Assembly: GCA_023450775.1 (NCBI GenBank)
Contig: JAEXGP010000091.1
Span: forward strand, 1-7,188
DNA: 7,188 nucleotides
Origin: Actinomycetes bacterium
GTDB lineage: Bacteria; Actinomycetota; Acidimicrobiia; Acidimicrobiales; Microtrichaceae
Direction of reading: 5' to 3'
This document shows positions 5,965 through 7,188 of this stretch, one piece after another. Position 1 is the first letter of the stretch. Each line of letters starts with the position of its first letter. The notes beneath the pieces were generated by a model that did not search any database, was not told where the DNA came from, and saw only the letters and a program-made list of their open reading frames with translations. Both the position numbers and the translations under genes were made by a program.

Positions 5965-6606
5965 GTGACATCCCAGTTCTGGTGGTGGGTCGCCCGATCG
6001 AGCGGCATGGTCGCGGCCGTCCTCATCGCGCTCACGCTCGTGTGGGGACTGCTCCTCACCACCAAGGCCATCCCGCGCAAGGGCATGCCGGCGTGGCTGA
6101 CCGACATGCACCGCATGCTCGGCGGGCTCGCCGTCGCCTTCATCGGCGTGCACCTGGTCGCCCTCTTCCTGGACAGCTACGCCCACTTCGCCTGGGCCGA
6201 GCTGTTCGTGCCGTTCCGGTCCGCGTACCGGGCCGGCGCGGTCGCCTGGGGGATCGGTGCGTTCTGGCTCCTGCTGGTCGTCGAGGGGACGTCGCTGCTG
6301 CAGCGCCGCATGCCTCGAAGGGTGTGGCGCGGGCTGCACTTCCTCTCGTACCCGGTGGCGGTGATGGTGGCGTGCCACGCGATGACCGCCGGCACCGACG
6401 CCGGCAACCCGTTGTTCCGGGCGGTGACCTTCGGTCTGCTCGCGGTCCTGGCCTCGCTGACCGCGTACCGGGTGATCTCGGGCCGGCGGCGAGGCGTCAG
6501 CGGCGACGCCCGCACGACGCCGGTCGACCGCCTCGGCCCGACGCCCACTCGCCGGCCCGTCCCTGCGGCGGTCCCGGCCTCGGACCCCTCCAGCGAGGTT
6601 CGGTAA
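5965..6606 (+). CDS. Ferric-reductase-like transmembrane protein (b-type cytochrome)
   Basis: The 213-residue product has about five membrane helices (near 14-31, 50-69, 91-112, 124-142 and 150-170) and a short Arg/Pro-rich cytoplasmic tail. Four histidines stand in two pairs: H49 and H63 (MHRMLGGLAVAFIGVH) and H125 and H138 (LHFLSYPVAVMVACH). Spacing of 13-14 residues within pairs on neighbouring helices is the bis-haem pattern of the ferric reductase/NOX/MsrQ membrane domain (PF01794-type). It would carry electrons across the membrane. No FAD- or NAD-binding domain is fused and none is encoded next door, so the electron donor is unknown; MsrQ is also a membrane-only protein, but no MsrP gene is visible here. 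GTG 5965 is preferred on its ribosome site. The TAA stop (6604-6606) lies in the loop of a strong inverted repeat. DoxX upstream suggests a shared redox role, which is inference. Confidence 0.82.
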   Translation: MTSQFWWWVARSSGMVAAVLIALTLVWGLLLTTKAIPRKGMPAWLTDMHRMLGGLAVAFIGVHLVALFLDSYAHFAWAELFVPFRSAYRAGAVAWGIGAFWLLLVVEGTSLLQRRMPRRVWRGLHFLSYPVAVMVACHAMTAGTDAGNPLFRAVTFGLLAVLASLTAYRVISGRRRGVSGDARTTPVDRLGPTPTRRPVPAAVPASDPSSEVR

Positions 6607-6618
6607 TCTCGAACCTCG
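6594..6618. promoter_or_regulatory. Strong palindrome around TAATCT: operator/promoter or terminator
   Basis: CGAGGTTCG (6594-6602) and CGAACCTCG (6610-6618) form a perfect 9-bp inverted repeat with the 7-base centre GTAATCT. The centre holds the TAA stop of the cytochrome gene and also reads as a -10 box, TAATCT (6604-6609), about 48 bases ahead of the mutase start. No T-tract follows, which argues against a classical intrinsic terminator. A repressor operator over the mutase promoter is the reading I favour; no good -35 is seen. Confidence 0.55.
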
Positions 6619-6645
6619 GCGGCCGACGCACGGTCGACGTGACGT

Positions 6646-6650
6646 GGAGG
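6646..6650 (+). promoter_or_regulatory. Ribosome binding site for the mutase gene
   Basis: GGAGG stands seven bases before GTG 6658, an ideal distance, and sets this start. Confidence 0.75.
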
Positions 6651-6657
6651 CAGACGG

Positions 6658-7188
6658 GTGGCCGAACCGACGGCGACGGCACTGGCGGGTGGGTTCGAGC
6701 CCGCCGACGAGGACGCGTGGCTCGCCGCGGTGGACAAGGTGCTCAAGGGGGCGCCGTTCACCAAGCTGGTGTCGACGACGGCCGACGGCATCACCGTCCA
6801 GCCGCTCTACACGCCCAGCAACTCGCCCGGCCGCCACGACGAGGCCGGATTCCCCGGCCAGGCGCCCTTCACCCGGGGCTCGCACGCCGCCGGCACCGTG
6901 GACGCCGCATGGGACATCCGCTCCGTGGTGTCCGGCGCCGATCCCGCCACCGCCAACGCCCGGGCGCTGCAGGACCTGGAGCGGGGCGTCACCAGCCTGG
7001 AGGTGCGGTGGGACGGTGACGCCGCCGCCCTCGCCGCCACGCTCGAGGGCGTCTACCTGGACCTGGCGCCCGTGGTGCTGCGGCCGGGCTTCGACTTCAC
7101 CGCCGCCGCCGACGCGCTGATCGCCCTGTGGGCCGAGCGGGGCGTCGAGCCCCGCACCGCGGTCGGCGGCTTCGGTGCCGATCCGTTC
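6658..7188 (+). CDS. mutA: Methylmalonyl-CoA mutase family subunit, N-terminal part (runs off window)
   Basis: The first 177 residues are present and the frame is open to the last base. The stretch from TTADGI through VQPLYT, then GFPGQAPFTRG and AAWDIRSV are hallmark segments of the TIM-barrel domain of methylmalonyl-CoA mutases. In the active large subunit this stretch lines the CoA entry. The next part (TANARALQDLERGVTSLEVRW) also fits. The protein interconverts (or, as the small subunit, supports interconversion of) methylmalonyl-CoA and succinyl-CoA, a B12-dependent step in propionate, odd-chain fatty acid and branched amino acid breakdown. The long N-terminal lead (about 40 residues before TTADGI) and the divergent, Ala-rich sequence point to the small subunit, normally followed by mutB. 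That pairing lies outside the window, so mutA rather than another acyl-CoA mutase is likely but not proven. The start is GTG with a good ribosome site, behind the palindrome at 6594-6618. Confidence 0.8.
   Translation, partial: MAEPTATALAGGFEPADEDAWLAAVDKVLKGAPFTKLVSTTADGITVQPLYTPSNSPGRHDEAGFPGQAPFTRGSHAAGTVDAAWDIRSVVSGADPATANARALQDLERGVTSLEVRWDGDAAALAATLEGVYLDLAPVVLRPGFDFTAAADALIALWAERGVEPRTAVGGFGADPF

Noticed and set aside
6594..6618. SOS/LexA box
   Set aside because: The half-sites are in the order GTTCG...CGAAC, opposite to the actinobacterial LexA site (CGAAC...GTTCG), and the 7-bp spacing does not fit.
5755..6885. 376-residue minus-strand open frame across the cytochrome gene
   Set aside because: It spans three real plus-strand gene regions and their spacers and shows no recognisable motif.
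1..7188. A novel multi-gene defence or biosynthetic system
   Set aside because: The genes belong to familiar chromosomal families, run in several directions with separate promoters, and show no shared functional logic beyond possible pairs.

Overview
The window is about 70% GC, tightly packed, and starts genes often with GTG behind GGAGG-like ribosome sites. Together with the gene set (a short-subunit-type methylmalonyl-CoA mutase, a D-aminoacylase-like amidohydrolase, an AHPDD-type PIG-L deacetylase, an AI-2E exporter-family protein) this suggests a high-GC actinobacterium, possibly of the Acidimicrobiia. The taxonomic placement is inference only; no rRNA or tRNA gene is present.

Layout, left to right. 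The 3' end of a metallo-beta-lactamase-fold hydrolase (1-372) is followed on the same strand by an AI-2E-family membrane protein (415-1764). This converges on a small stand-alone GAF-domain protein on the minus strand (1807-2373); the gap between them consists of three copies of a 16-bp tandem repeat. A 196-bp divergent spacer then leads to a large D-aminoacylase-like amidohydrolase on the plus strand (2570-4291). That gene converges on a PIG-L deacetylase on the minus strand (4419-5162), which is bracketed by an imperfect 46-bp inverted repeat (4312-4357 and 5185-5230). Divergent from PIG-L is a plus-strand run: a DoxX-family membrane protein (5289-5837), a four-histidine ferric-reductase-like membrane cytochrome (5965-6606), and the start of a methylmalonyl-CoA mutase subunit (6658 to the window end).

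The genes look like ordinary chromosomal metabolic and membrane genes rather than a mobile island or a defence system. DoxX and the haem-binding membrane protein may share a redox role at the membrane. The mutase gene probably starts a separate propionate/methylmalonyl-CoA operon, because a strong 9-bp inverted repeat with a TAATCT core lies just in front of it. I did not find a convincing undescribed multi-gene system. The most unusual signals are non-coding: the inverted repeat around PIG-L, the palindrome before the mutase gene, and the tandem repeat that puts stop codons in all three reverse frames.
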